Numbered from the stretch's first letter, positions 9,548 through 18,739 are shown. The stretch: 64,000 nucleotides of DNA from Lysobacter sp. (GCA_008015835.1 SSGH01000010.1:62001-126000), one strand, 5' to 3'. Numbers and translations: made by a program. The notes: generated by a model not told the origin, from the sequence alone.

Positions 9548-9943
9548 TTACGTCGGCAATTCGTAGTCGAACGCGTAGCGATGCTCGCCCTCGACGATTT
9601 CGATGCTCATCTCCCCACGCAGGCCGGTCAACCCTTCGCTGCCGGAGTCCGGCACCACGCCGACCCGCAACGTGGGCTCGCCGCGATCCATCCGACCGGT
9701 GTGATGCACGACGAAGGCGCCTGTGCGGCCATCGAGAGTGCCGACGATCCGCTCGATCGCCACATACGCGGCGGAGCCCTCGGTTGCGGTCATGAATCCC
9801 AGCATCTGCACGACGCTGGTCGCGTCCAACGCACCGTGGAAACGTTTGTCGAAGCGGACGTGCATCGCCTGCGCGCCGTCGCCCAAATCGAGCGTCGGTT
9901 GGATCGCGCGGACGATCTCGAAAGTGCCCTCGATTCGCGGCAT
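9548..9943 (-). CDS. DUF3224 domain-containing protein
   Basis: Cytoplasmic beta-barrel-type protein of 131 residues. Family hallmarks are the paired motifs DKRFHGALDATS and AYVAIERIVGTLDGR, followed by FVVHHTGRMDRG and VVPDSGSEGLTGL. DUF3224 proteins have no established function; the fold is like allene-oxide-cyclase barrels. The ATG at 9943 has AGGAG 7 bases upstream. It stands alone, divergent from serA. Confidence 0.85.
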   Translation of the reverse strand: MPRIEGTFEIVRAIQPTLDLGDGAQAMHVRFDKRFHGALDATSVVQMLGFMTATEGSAAYVAIERIVGTLDGRTGAFVVHHTGRMDRGEPTLRVGVVPDSGSEGLTGLRGEMSIEIVEGEHRYAFDYELPT

Positions 9944-10344
9944 GGCGGGATTCTCCTGGGGCTTGCGCCCATCGTTTCGAGCGATCATGCGCCGTTCGTC
10001 GCGCGATTGCATCGCCCGATCGCGCCGTGGACGCGCCGCGCCGGTCGCGAATCCGATGTCTGAGGACGTATTCAGCGGGCGCGGGAGTGTGCGGCCGCGG
10101 CCTGGGCTTGTCATCGCCGCCGGGTCTGTTAGGCTGTTCGGGTCGCGGATTCCCATGCCAGCCGGCCCCGTCTCCCGACCCGCAAGTGGATGCTTGCCCG
10201 GCTTTCGCCGGAATAAGCGTTCACCGGACCAGCGTCATGGTCCCGGTTCGTTCCACGGCTTTTCTCGCCTCGAACGAACCTGCGTTTGCGATGCGCCGGC
10301 TTGCAGGGTTCCGCGGGATTCCTTCCCCACTTGGAGCCGATGCC
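9944..10344. other. Intergenic region upstream of serA
   Basis: About 400 bases between divergent genes. A possible serA promoter is TTGTCA (10108-10113) and TAGGCT (10130-10135), 16 bases apart; this is a weak call. The frame of serA stays open upstream to 10027, but the ATG at 10345, with GGAG just before it, gives the normal SerA N-terminus. No leader peptide or riboswitch was recognised. Confidence 0.4.
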
Positions 10345-11934
10345 ATGAAGCCGCAACCGAAAGTTCTCGCCTGCGACGGGATTCACGAAGACGGGCTCGC
10401 GATGTTCCGCGACGCCGGTTGGACCGTCGAAATTTCCGATCCGATCAAAGACCCCGCCAAGCTCGCCGCCGCGCTGGAAGGCGTGGACGCGCTGCTCGTG
10501 CGTTCGGCCACGCTGGTGACCGCCGAGGCCATCGACGCGGCGAAGCAACTCAAAGTCATCGGCCGCGCCGGCGCCGGCGTCGACACCATCGATGTGGACG
10601 CCGCTACCGCCAAGGGCATCGCGGTAATGAACGCGCCGGACGGCAATACGTTGGCCGCCGCGGAACACGCGGTATCGCTGCTGTTCGCGTTGGCGCGCCA
10701 CGTGCCGAAGGCCGACGCCGGCATGAAGGCCGGGCAGTGGCCGAAGGCCGGTCTCACCGGCTTCGAACTGGAGGGTAAGCGCCTGGGCGTGATCGGTCTC
10801 GGCCGCATCGGCAGCACCGTCGCGCGCAAAGCGCAGGGCATCGGCATGGAAGTGGCGGCGTACGATCCGTTTCTGCCGGCGTCCGCGGCGGGCAAAGGCA
10901 GCGTCGCGCTGAAGACGCTCGACGACTTGCTGGCCTGGGCCGACATCGTCACCCTGCATATTCCGCGCACCAAGGACACCACCAATCTGCTGTCCGAAGC
11001 GCGCATGCGCCAGATGAAGAAAGGCGCGTATCTGATCAACGCCGCGCGCGGCGGTTTGGTCGACGAAGACGCGCTGCGCGTGTTGCTCGACGAAGGCCAT
11101 CTCGCGGGCGCCGCGCTCGATACGTTCGCGACCGAACCGCTGCCGGCCGATTCGCCGCTGCGCGCGCATCCGAAGCTGATTCTCACCCCGCATCTGGGCG
11201 CGTCCACCAGCGAAGCGCAGCAGGCGGTCAGCACGATTTTGGCGCGGCAGATCGTCGATTTCGTCGCCACCGGCGCGGTCGCAGGCTGCGTCAACTTGCC
11301 GCCGCTCACTGCCGAAGCCGCGCGCGAGGTCGGGCCGTGGATGCCGCTGATGTCGGCGCTCGGTCGCCTCGCGGTGCGTTTCGTGCGCGCGCCGACGCGC
11401 TTGGAAATCACCTACGCCGGTCGCACCGACGCGCTGGACACGCGCCCGCTCACGCGTTTGTTGGTCGCCGCGCTGCTCGGCACCGCGTCGGGCCGCGTCA
11501 CCCCGGTGAACGCGCTGCAGGAAGCCGCCGCGCGCGGTTTGACCGTGGCCGAAACCGTCGGCGGCGACGGCGACGGCTTCGATCGTTTGCTCAAGCTGCG
11601 CGTGGTCGGCGAAGGCAGCGACGGCAAAACCCGCATGCGCGAAATCGAAGCGACGCTGCACCGCGGCCCGCGCGTGGTGCGTTTGGACGGCGTCGAGATC
11701 GAATTCGACCCGCTGGCGCACGTGCTGTTGATGCGCAACGAAGACCGCCCGGGCATGATCGGCCAAGTCGGCTCGCAACTGGGCGCGGCCGGCGTGAACA
11801 TCGTGAACTTCGCGCTCGGCGCGGCCGGCGATGGCCAAGCGCGCGCCGCGATCACGGTGGACAAGCCGCTCAGCGACGAACAGATCGCGACGCTCAAAGC
11901 GACGCCGGGCATCTTGTCGCTGCAGCAGGTCTGA
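10345..11934 (+). CDS. serA: D-3-phosphoglycerate dehydrogenase, long form with ASB and ACT domains
   Basis: First enzyme of serine synthesis, oxidising 3-phosphoglycerate to phosphohydroxypyruvate with NAD. It has 529 residues, the long type: catalytic and NAD domains at about 1-310 (GRAGAGVDTIDVDAAT; nucleotide motif VIGLGRIGSTVARKA; NAARGGLVDEDAL; TPHLGAST), an allosteric substrate-binding domain at about 320-450, and a C-terminal ACT domain at about 455-529 (MRNEDRPGMIGQVG), the usual site of serine feedback. A histidine phosphatase gene starts 10 bases after the stop codon on the same strand, suggesting one transcript. Confidence 0.95.
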   Translation: MKPQPKVLACDGIHEDGLAMFRDAGWTVEISDPIKDPAKLAAALEGVDALLVRSATLVTAEAIDAAKQLKVIGRAGAGVDTIDVDAATAKGIAVMNAPDGNTLAAAEHAVSLLFALARHVPKADAGMKAGQWPKAGLTGFELEGKRLGVIGLGRIGSTVARKAQGIGMEVAAYDPFLPASAAGKGSVALKTLDDLLAWADIVTLHIPRTKDTTNLLSEARMRQMKKGAYLINAARGGLVDEDALRVLLDEGHLAGAALDTFATEPLPADSPLRAHPKLILTPHLGASTSEAQQAVSTILARQIVDFVATGAVAGCVNLPPLTAEAAREVGPWMPLMSALGRLAVRFVRAPTRLEITYAGRTDALDTRPLTRLLVAALLGTASGRVTPVNALQEAAARGLTVAETVGGDGDGFDRLLKLRVVGEGSDGKTRMREIEATLHRGPRVVRLDGVEIEFDPLAHVLLMRNEDRPGMIGQVGSQLGAAGVNIVNFALGAAGDGQARAAITVDKPLSDEQIATLKATPGILSLQQV

Positions 11935-11944
11935 GGTCGCCGCG

Positions 11945-12595
11945 ATGCGCATTCTTCTCGCACGCCACGGCGAAACCCCGTGGAACGCCGAAGGCCGCTA
12001 TCAGGGCCAGATCGATATCCCGCTTTCGCCCGTCGGCGAAGGTCAGGCGCGCGCGCTCGGCGCGCGCTTGACCGACGTGCGCATCGATCGCGCCGTCGCA
12101 TCGCCGCTGTCGCGCGCGAAATCCACGGCCGAATTCGCGCTCGGCGACTCGCGCAGCGCCGGGCTCACCACCGACGCGGGCTTGATGGAAATCGGCCACG
12201 GCGAATGGGAAGGCCTGCTCGCCAGCGAAATCCGCGAACGCGACCCCGAGCGCCTGCTCGCGTGGCGCGAAGCGCCGGAGACCGTGCAGATGCCAGGCGT
12301 CGGCGGCGAATCGCTGCAGCAAGTGCTCGACCGCGCATGGCCCGCTTTCGAGCGCGCCACCGACGGGCTCGGCGACGACGACACGCTGTTGATCGTCGCC
12401 CACGACGCGGTCAACCGCGTCCTGCTGTGCCGCATCCTCGGCATCCCGCTATCGAAACTCTGGGGCTTCCGCCAAGCCCCCGCGACGCTGAACTTGCTCG
12501 CCGGCCCCGACGCAGCGCGCATGGAAGTGGTGCGCTTGAACGACTGCGCCCATCACACCGCGCTATTCGGCGAAGCGGTGCATCGCGCGCTTTAG
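11945..12595 (+). CDS. Histidine phosphatase (phosphoglycerate-mutase family), possible phosphoserine phosphatase
   Basis: Cofactor-independent phosphatase or mutase of 216 residues. The phosphohistidine motif LARHGETPWNAEGRYQG is at residues 5-21, MEIGHGEWEGL follows, and the second catalytic His is in LLIVAHDAVNRVLL. It lies 10 bases after serA, so the two are probably cotranscribed. Members of this superfamily include alpha-ribazole phosphatases, broad phosphatases and metal-independent phosphoserine phosphatases (PspA/iPSP). The serA coupling favours a phosphoserine role, but that is inference; no cobalamin synthesis genes are beside it. Confidence 0.85.
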   Translation: MRILLARHGETPWNAEGRYQGQIDIPLSPVGEGQARALGARLTDVRIDRAVASPLSRAKSTAEFALGDSRSAGLTTDAGLMEIGHGEWEGLLASEIRERDPERLLAWREAPETVQMPGVGGESLQQVLDRAWPAFERATDGLGDDDTLLIVAHDAVNRVLLCRILGIPLSKLWGFRQAPATLNLLAGPDAARMEVVRLNDCAHHTALFGEAVHRAL

Positions 12596-12604
12596 ATGAA
12601 AAAA

Positions 12605-13240
12605 TCAAGGCGAAAATTTTGCCTGCGGTCTTTCTTTTTCACCGCTGATGTGAATATCAGCGAACTCGAGCTGGATTCTTTCCGCAGCATCAAGGAGAGC
12701 TAAATTTCTTGCAAGCATATCTATGAGGCGTTTTCCCTTCAATTCGTAGGCTTTACAATCGAAGTATTCGGTGATGTTTTCTCGATACAAGGCGACAGCT
12801 TCGCAGTACCTAAAAACCAGGAAGTTTAGTTCTTTGATCGCTTCAGTGCTGGCAGGAAAATTCTCGTCACTCATGTCTTTCAATATCAACTTTAAAGGTT
12901 TCTCGCCGCCTAGGTGCAGAGCGACACTTTCGGCCAGCAAAACTTCAATTTGATTGAGTAGGTCGTGAAGCATCCGGATGTGCCGAGAAGCCAACTGTTC
13001 TTCGCGCGCGATCTCGTTACTTTCAGCTTGTTGCTGTAGCGTTATGAGCAGAAGGATAGCCGTCAAGAATGATAAAAGCGGCCCCATCACGCCGCCTATG
13101 TAATCGCCGAATGCTGCCCAATCGGAAGGGGTTTTGGAGAGAGGGCCATTGAATCCGCCAAGCAAGAAATAGATAAGGGCGGGCGCGACGATAATGGCCG
13201 TCCCAAGCAAAGCGGCAAGAACTATGATGATTTTACGCAC
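12605..13240 (-). CDS. Two-helix membrane protein resembling putative phage abortive infection proteins
   Basis: Predicted inner-membrane protein of 211 residues. Two transmembrane helices (about 5-27 and 46-70, the second SFLTAILLLITLQQQ) are followed by a coiled-coil start (QQAESNEIAREEQLASRHIR) and a helical cytoplasmic domain. This layout matches the putative AbiC-like family; the match is by pattern and not certain. The start is GTG with AAGGGA upstream. Base composition is clearly AT-richer than both neighbours, codon use is foreign, and the gene sits 9 bases from the convergent phosphatase gene, all signs of recent transfer. A defence role is inferred only. Confidence 0.6.
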   Translation of the reverse strand: MRKIIIVLAALLGTAIIVAPALIYFLLGGFNGPLSKTPSDWAAFGDYIGGVMGPLLSFLTAILLLITLQQQAESNEIAREEQLASRHIRMLHDLLNQIEVLLAESVALHLGGEKPLKLILKDMSDENFPASTEAIKELNFLVFRYCEAVALYRENITEYFDCKAYELKGKRLIDMLARNLALLDAAERIQLEFADIHISGEKERPQAKFSP

Positions 13241-13285
13241 GATATTTTCCCTTGCGGATCAATTAATCAAATGGAGGTTGGGTGG

Positions 13286-14209
13286 TCATGGCACCGCCCG
13301 CCCGCGCGCCGCTTCCCACAGCGCGTACCACGCATCGCGCGGCAACGGCTCGGCGCAGGCGCGCACGCCCTCGCGCAGCCGCTCGATTTTCGTACTGCCC
13401 AACACCGCGCGCACGCCGGGCACCGTCGCCACCCAACGCAATAACAGCGATGCGGGGTCGAGCCCGAACTCGGCGCTCATCGTTTGCAGCGCGCCGTGCA
13501 GACGGCCGCCAATCGACGACTGCGGATCGAGCAATGCGCCGCCGCCCAGCGGCGACCAGGCCTGCGCTTCGGCGCCGCGCGCGCGCGTCGCCGCGAGCGT
13601 ACCGTCGTCCAAGGCCGCATCGTGCGCGAGCGAAAGTTCGATCTGATTCGCCGCGATCGGCAACATGCCGCCCAACAACGTGCCGCCGAACAACACGCCG
13701 TCGAACAACACGCCGTCGAATAACGCGATGGCGTGCGCATCGAAATTCGACACGCCGAACGCGCCGATGCGGCCGGCCGTCTGTTCTTCGCGCACCCAGT
13801 CGGCGATCGCGGCCGGTTCCAGCAGCGGATCGAAGCGATGCAGCATCAGCGTGTCGACGCGTTCGACGCCGAGCGCGCGCAAACTCTCGTCCAGCGCGCG
13901 CCGTAGATGCGATACGGACGAGTCGTAGTGCTGCACGCCCCGCGCATTGCCGGGGCTGGATGCCATCACGATGCCGATCTTCGCGATCAGATGCAGGCGC
14001 TGCCGAAGACCCGGTCGACGCGCGAAGGCCGCGCCGACCAGGGCATTGGTGGTGTGCCCGCCGTAGATATCGGCCAGATCCAGCGTGTCGATGCCGAGAT
14101 CCAGCGCGCCTTCGAGCAGATCGGCGACGCCCTCGGGCGACAGCCGCGCGCCCCATTCGCCGAACCGCATCGAACCGAGAATGGGCGCGGAGGAACGGGA
14201 TTCGTGCAT
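13286..14209 (-). CDS. Aldo/keto reductase
   Basis: NAD(P)H-dependent oxidoreductase of 307 residues. The AKR catalytic tetrad can be read: Asp and Tyr in LDLADIYGGH, Lys in LIAKIGI, His in TLMLHRFDP. SNFDAHAIALF and a C-terminal VLGSTK cofactor segment are also present. The ATG at 14209 gives the normal N-terminus. Unusual is a run of five-residue repeats (FDGVLFDGVLFGGTLLGG) after SNFDAHAIAL, encoded by a 15-bp tandem repeat. Substrate unknown. It is divergent from folC. Confidence 0.9.
   Translation of the reverse strand: MHESRSSAPILGSMRFGEWGARLSPEGVADLLEGALDLGIDTLDLADIYGGHTTNALVGAAFARRPGLRQRLHLIAKIGIVMASSPGNARGVQHYDSSVSHLRRALDESLRALGVERVDTLMLHRFDPLLEPAAIADWVREEQTAGRIGAFGVSNFDAHAIALFDGVLFDGVLFGGTLLGGMLPIAANQIELSLAHDAALDDGTLAATRARGAEAQAWSPLGGGALLDPQSSIGGRLHGALQTMSAEFGLDPASLLLRWVATVPGVRAVLGSTKIERLREGVRACAEPLPRDAWYALWEAARGRAVP
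13667..13726. repeat. 15-bp tandem repeat inside the aldo/keto reductase gene
   Basis: Four 15-bp units (first GCCGCCCAACAACGT, third GCCGTCGAACAACAC), decaying at both ends. Because the unit is a multiple of three the reading frame is kept and a pentapeptide repeat results. Confidence 0.85.
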
Positions 14210-14283
14210 TCGGGTCTCCTCAGGGCGAGCGGCGTGCGGCCGCGCGACGATCATAGCGACGAAAGAGCGGCGATAATGCCGCG

Positions 14284-15666
14284 ATGACCTCGTCGCCGCC
14301 CACGAATACGAATGCGCGAAGCGCGCGCAGCCTCGCCGACTGGCTGGCGTACATCGAAAGCCAGCATCCCAAGACCATCGCGTTGGGCTTGGAGCGCTGT
14401 CGCGACGTGGCGCGACGCATGGACCTCGGCCCGATCGCGCGTCGCATCGTCGTGGTCGGCGGCACCAACGGCAAGGGTTCGACCGTCGCGTTCCTCGACG
14501 CCATCGCGCGCGCCGCCGGCTGGCGCGTCGGCGCGTACACCTCGCCGCATCTGCTGGCGTACAACGAACGCGTGCGCATCGACGGCTGCGATGCCGCCGA
14601 TGGCGAGCTCATCGCCGGTTTCGAAGCGGTGGAGGCTGCGCGCACCGCGCCCGGGCTCGAGCCTATCGCGTTGACCTATTTCGAATTCGGCACGCTCGCC
14701 GCGCTGTGGCTGTTCGCGCGCAGCGATTTGGATCTCGCGGTGCTCGAAGTCGGCCTCGGCGGCCGACTGGATGCGGTGAATATCGTCGAACCCGATGTCG
14801 CGATCGTCACCACCGTCGATCTGGACCATCGCGATTGGCTGGGCGACACGATCGAAGCGATCGGCGCGGAGAAAGTCGGCATCGCGCGCGCGTGGAAGCC
14901 GCTGATTCTCGGCGACGACGATCCGCCGTCGAGCGTACTCGGCCATGCCTACGCGATCGGCGCGTCGGCGGTGCGCATCGGCTGCGATTTTTTCTTCGAG
15001 CCGATCGACCAGGCACATTGGCGCTGGCGCGAGATCGGCTGCGAATTCGAACTGCCGATGCCCGCGTTGGCCGCGCCGGTGCAACTGCGCAACGCCGCCG
15101 TCGCCATCGCCGCACTGCGCGCGTTGCCCGAGAGCGACGCGTGGTCGGAGGCGATCTACGCGCAGGGCGTGGCGCAGGCGCGCGTCGCCGCGCGCTTGCA
15201 GCGCTTCGAGCGCGACGGCGTCGAGGTGCTGGTCGATGTCGGCCATAACCCGCAGGCGGCGCGCGCGTTGGCGGCGTGGTTGGAGACGCGCGCGGCGCAG
15301 GCCGATACGTCGGCGCCCGCGCGACCGAACTTCGCCGTGTTCGCCGCATTGGGCGACAAGGACGCCGCGGGCGTGGTGGACGCGCTCGGTGCGCGGATCG
15401 ACGCTTGGTGGCTGGCGGGCCTCGCCGACGCCGGCCCGCGCGGCGTCGAAGTCGACGCCTTCGCTTCGCGATTGGAAGGCACGGCCGCCGCCGACGGCGC
15501 GCGTCACGCCACCGTCGCCGAGGCGCTGGAGGCCGCGATTGGCGAGGCGCGCCGCCGCGCCACGCCCGACGGCGTCGCCCCGCGCGTATTGGTCTTCGGC
15601 TCGTTCCATACCGCCGCGGCCGCGCTGCGGGCGCTGAGCGGGGCGTCCGCCGCCTCGTCGGGCTGA
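14284..15666 (+). CDS. folC: Bifunctional dihydrofolate synthase / folylpolyglutamate synthase
   Basis: ATP-dependent ligase adding glutamate to dihydropteroate and to folates in the cytoplasm; Mur-ligase-like, 460 residues. Visible are the P-loop VVVGGTNGKGSTVAFLD near residue 57, YTSPHLLAYNERVRIDG, the LEVGLGGRLDAVNIVEPD strand, the TTVDLDHRDWLGDT motif and VLVDVGHNPQAARAL in the C-terminal domain. A SPOR-domain gene and purF follow, as in E. coli folC-dedD-cvpA-purF, but cvpA is absent. Confidence 0.95.
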   Translation: MTSSPPTNTNARSARSLADWLAYIESQHPKTIALGLERCRDVARRMDLGPIARRIVVVGGTNGKGSTVAFLDAIARAAGWRVGAYTSPHLLAYNERVRIDGCDAADGELIAGFEAVEAARTAPGLEPIALTYFEFGTLAALWLFARSDLDLAVLEVGLGGRLDAVNIVEPDVAIVTTVDLDHRDWLGDTIEAIGAEKVGIARAWKPLILGDDDPPSSVLGHAYAIGASAVRIGCDFFFEPIDQAHWRWREIGCEFELPMPALAAPVQLRNAAVAIAALRALPESDAWSEAIYAQGVAQARVAARLQRFERDGVEVLVDVGHNPQAARALAAWLETRAAQADTSAPARPNFAVFAALGDKDAAGVVDALGARIDAWWLAGLADAGPRGVEVDAFASRLEGTAAADGARHATVAEALEAAIGEARRRATPDGVAPRVLVFGSFHTAAAALRALSGASAASSG

Positions 15667-15698
15667 GCGCGCTCACGGTTCGGGGCGACGTCGCAGGC

Positions 15699-15704
15699 TA
15701 TAAT
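15699..15704 (+). promoter_or_regulatory. Candidate -10 element upstream of the SPOR gene
   Basis: A perfect TATAAT, 29 bases before the TTG start at 15733. No good -35 hexamer is visible. If used, transcription starts near 15711, which rules out an ATG at 15703 as translation start. Confidence 0.45.
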
Positions 15705-15732
15705 GCCCGCGCTTTTTTCGCCGAGGTGGCTC

Positions 15733-17022
15733 TTGGATACGCCCTTGAAACAGCGTCTCATCGGTGCGGCGGTCCTGATCGCGCTGGCGGTGTTCTTCCT
15801 GCCGATGCTCGTCAAAGGCCCTGCGCCGGACAGCGGCGTCTCCAATGTCTCCACCGACATTCCCGACGGCCCCGAGGGCGCGAGCCAGACGCGCGATTTG
15901 CCGTTGGCGGCGCCGGGCGATGTGCCCCAGGGCGGCGCGGTGGGGATGGACGCCACGCCGGTCGATCGCCCGGCGACGGATGCGTCGGCGTCGACGCCCC
16001 CCGCAGGCGATAGCGCGACCGCGACCGACCCCGCCGCCGCTTCCGCCGACCCGGCGGCCGCGACCGATGCGACCGCCGCCGTCGGGTTGCCCCCGGCCGT
16101 GGCCGGCGGCAATTACGCCGTGCACTTCGGCGCCTACGCCACGCAGAAAGCCGCGGATACCGTCGCGGCGCTCGCCAAGAAGTCCCAACTGCCCGCCTAC
16201 AGCGAACCGGCCACCGTCGGCGGCAAAGCCGCGTGGCGTGTGCGCATCGGCCCGTTCGCCACCCGCGCCGACGCCGAATCCGCGCGTTTGAAAGCGCTCG
16301 ACGTGCGCAGCGACGTGCCGGTGCGCGTGGTGGTGTTGGACGCCGAATCGGCGCCTGCGACGCCCGCCGCAGCCGAGCCGACGCCCGCTCCTGCGGTCGA
16401 AGCGCCGAAACCCGTCGCCGCGAAACCGAGCGAACCCTCGGAGCCCAAACCGGCCGAGCTCAAGCCCGCCGCGCCCAAACCGGTCGCGCCGAAGCCGACC
16501 GTGGTCGCGAAGCCGACGCCGGGCAAGCCCATCGACACCGCGCCGAAACCGGTCGCCGCCAAACCGGTCCAGAGCAAACCTGTCGAGACCAAGCCCGCAT
16601 CGACGGCTGCGACGTCCGCCGCCGTCGCCGCGAAACCGGTCGCGCCGAAACCGGCCGACCCGAAGCCCGTCGCGACCGCTCCGAAGCCGGCCGTCGCGAA
16701 GCCGGCCGTCGCGAAGCCGTCGACGTCGACCGACAGCGGCGCATTGGTCGCGGTCGCGCCCAAGCCCAAACCGACCGCCGCGGCCAAGGTCGGCTTCGCG
16801 GTGCAGTTGGGCGCGTTCAGCGCCGCCGCCGACGCCAACGCCTTACGCGACCGTCTGCGCGCGTCGGGCTTCGCCGCGTTCACCGAAACCGTGTCCACCG
16901 ATAAAGGGTCGCTGACGCGCGTGCGCGTCGGGCCGGTGGTGGATCGCGCCGCCGCCGATCAACTGAAAGCGCAAGTGCAAGCGAAAACGGGCGTCGAAGG
17001 CATCGTGCGCCCGCATCCCTGA
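15733..17022 (+). CDS. DedD-like protein with two SPOR domains
   Basis: Predicted inner-membrane protein of 429 residues that binds denuded septal peptidoglycan. A short cytoplasmic start (DTPLKQRLIG) is followed by one membrane helix (about 10-28). A first SPOR domain lies near 130-210 (NYAVHFGAYATQKAADTVAA). A Pro/Ala/Lys-rich linker of about 135 residues follows, then a second SPOR domain near 350-429 (VGFAVQLGAFSAAADANALR). TTG at 15733, with GAGGTGG upstream, is chosen over the ATG at 15703, which overlaps a TATAAT. DedD of E. coli has one SPOR domain, so the doubling and the long linker are notable. Confidence 0.85.
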   Translation: MDTPLKQRLIGAAVLIALAVFFLPMLVKGPAPDSGVSNVSTDIPDGPEGASQTRDLPLAAPGDVPQGGAVGMDATPVDRPATDASASTPPAGDSATATDPAAASADPAAATDATAAVGLPPAVAGGNYAVHFGAYATQKAADTVAALAKKSQLPAYSEPATVGGKAAWRVRIGPFATRADAESARLKALDVRSDVPVRVVVLDAESAPATPAAAEPTPAPAVEAPKPVAAKPSEPSEPKPAELKPAAPKPVAPKPTVVAKPTPGKPIDTAPKPVAAKPVQSKPVETKPASTAATSAAVAAKPVAPKPADPKPVATAPKPAVAKPAVAKPSTSTDSGALVAVAPKPKPTAAAKVGFAVQLGAFSAAADANALRDRLRASGFAAFTETVSTDKGSLTRVRVGPVVDRAAADQLKAQVQAKTGVEGIVRPHP

Positions 17023-17109
17023 CGCGCGAACGCGACTCGCGCGTTTCGTCGCCTTTCGCGCCCGTTCGCCGGGCGCGCCCGCCATTCACGAGTTTCCGGA
17101 GTCACCACC

Positions 17110-18579
17110 ATGTGCGGCATTCTCGGCATCGTCGGTACCGCGGACGTCGCGGCGCAGCTCTACGATGGCTTGACCGTTCTGCAGCACCGCGGGCAGGACG
17201 CCGCCGGCATCGCCACCGCCAACGGCACGCAGATGCGCGTGCACAAGGGCAACGGCTTGGTGCGCGACGCCTTCGATCCGAAAGCGATGGCGCTGCTGCA
17301 AGGGCGCGTGGGCATCGGCCATTGCCGGTATCCCACCGCCGGCAGCGAAGGCAGCGACGAAGCGCAGCCGTTTTACGTGAATTCGCCGTTCGGCATCGCG
17401 TTGGCGCACAACGGGAATCTGATCAATACCGACACGCTGCGTCGCGAGGTCTTCGAACAGGATCGCCGCAACGTCAACACCGAATCCGATTCGGAAGTGC
17501 TGCTGAACGTCTTCGCGCACGAGTTGGACATGCAGCGCGTGCTGACGCCCGACGCCGCGTTCCGTGCGGTCGAAGGCGTCGTACGCCGCGCTAAGGGCGG
17601 CTATGCGGTGGTCGCGGTGGTGTTGGGGCTCGGGCTCGTGGCGTTTCGCGATCCCAACGGCATTCGCCCGCTGGTGCTGGGGCGTCGCGATTCCGATGCG
17701 GGCAGCGAATTCGCGATCGCGTCCGAATCGGTCGCGCTGGACGTGCTCGGTTTCGAGCGCGTGCGCGATATCGCGCCGGGCGAAGCCATCGTCATCACCC
17801 CGCGCGGCGAGCTGCATTCGCGGCAATGCGCCGACGGCGAACTGCGGCCGTGCATCTTCGAATTCGTGTACTTCGCGCGGCCCGACTCGATGATGGACGA
17901 GATTTCCGTCCACAAGGCGCGGATGCGCATGGGCGTGACGCTGGGCGAAAAGATTCTGCGCCTGCGTCCCGAGCACGACATCGATGTGGTGATTCCGATT
18001 CCCGACACCTCGCGCGACGCCGCGCTGGAGATCGCGAACACGCTGGGCGTGAAATACCGCGAAGGGTTCATCAAGAACCGTTACGTGGGTCGCACCTTCA
18101 TCATGCCGGGGCAGGGCGAGCGCGTGAAATCCGTGCGCCGCAAGCTCAACCCGATTCCGCTGGAATTCCGCAACCGCGTGGTGTTGCTAGTCGACGACTC
18201 CATCGTGCGCGGCACCACGTCGCAGCAGATCGTGCAGATGGCGCGCGATGCCGGCGCGAAGAAAGTGTATCTGGCCTCCGCCGCTCCGCCGGTGCGCTTT
18301 CCGAACGTGTACGGTATCGATATGCCGTCGCCGGAAGAACTGGTCGCGCACGGCCGCACCGAAGACGAAGTGCAGACCTTGCTCGGCTGCGATTGGCTGA
18401 TTTATCAAGATCTGGCCGATCTCGAATCCGCCGTCGCCGGTCCGAAATTCCCCGGTCGCAAATTCGATAGTTCCTGCTTCAACGGCGAGTACGTGACCGG
18501 CATCGAACCGGGTTATTTCGAGCGCATCAAACAATTGCGTTCGGACGAGGCGAAGAAGAAGCGGCGGTTGGCGGGCTGA
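17110..18579 (+). CDS. purF: Amidophosphoribosyltransferase
   Basis: First committed enzyme of purine synthesis, making 5-phosphoribosylamine from PRPP and glutamine. Length 489 residues. After removal of Met the nucleophile Cys begins the chain (CGILGIVG). The glutaminase domain covers about 1-235 ([22 protein letters not shown]) and the phosphoribosyltransferase domain carries the PRPP loop [19 protein letters not shown]. It follows the SPOR gene after only 87 bases. Confidence 0.97.
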   Translation: MCGILGIVGTADVAAQLYDGLTVLQHRGQDAAGIATANGTQMRVHKGNGLVRDAFDPKAMALLQGRVGIGHCRYPTAGSEGSDEAQPFYVNSPFGIALAHNGNLINTDTLRREVFEQDRRNVNTESDSEVLLNVFAHELDMQRVLTPDAAFRAVEGVVRRAKGGYAVVAVVLGLGLVAFRDPNGIRPLVLGRRDSDAGSEFAIASESVALDVLGFERVRDIAPGEAIVITPRGELHSRQCADGELRPCIFEFVYFARPDSMMDEISVHKARMRMGVTLGEKILRLRPEHDIDVVIPIPDTSRDAALEIANTLGVKYREGFIKNRYVGRTFIMPGQGERVKSVRRKLNPIPLEFRNRVVLLVDDSIVRGTTSQQIVQMARDAGAKKVYLASAAPPVRFPNVYGIDMPSPEELVAHGRTEDEVQTLLGCDWLIYQDLADLESAVAGPKFPGRKFDSSCFNGEYVTGIEPGYFERIKQLRSDEAKKKRRLAG

Positions 18580-18659
18580 GCGTACGCGTGTTGTGGATCG
18601 ATGCCGCGTGGGGCTTACCGGTGTTGCGAGCGCGGCTCGAGAAGGCTGACCGAAGAGCG

Positions 18660-18739
18660 CCCCTCACCCTCGCTCGCTCCGCTCGCTCTTCCCTCTCCCC
18701 GCGTGCGGGGAGAGGGTGCCCGAAGGGCGGGTGAGGGGC
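18660..18739. repeat. Palindromic intergenic repeat
   Basis: Imperfect inverted repeat bounded by CCCCTCACCC and GGGTGAGGGG, with an inner hairpin CTCTCCCCGCGTGCGGGGAG. Elements of this type are common between genes in Xanthomonadaceae genomes. It may also end purF transcription, though it lacks a T run. Confidence 0.75.

Noticed and set aside
15703-15732. ATG at 15703 as the start of the SPOR gene
   Set aside because: It overlaps a perfect TATAAT and lacks a ribosome binding site, while TTG 15733 has one and yields the family N-terminus.
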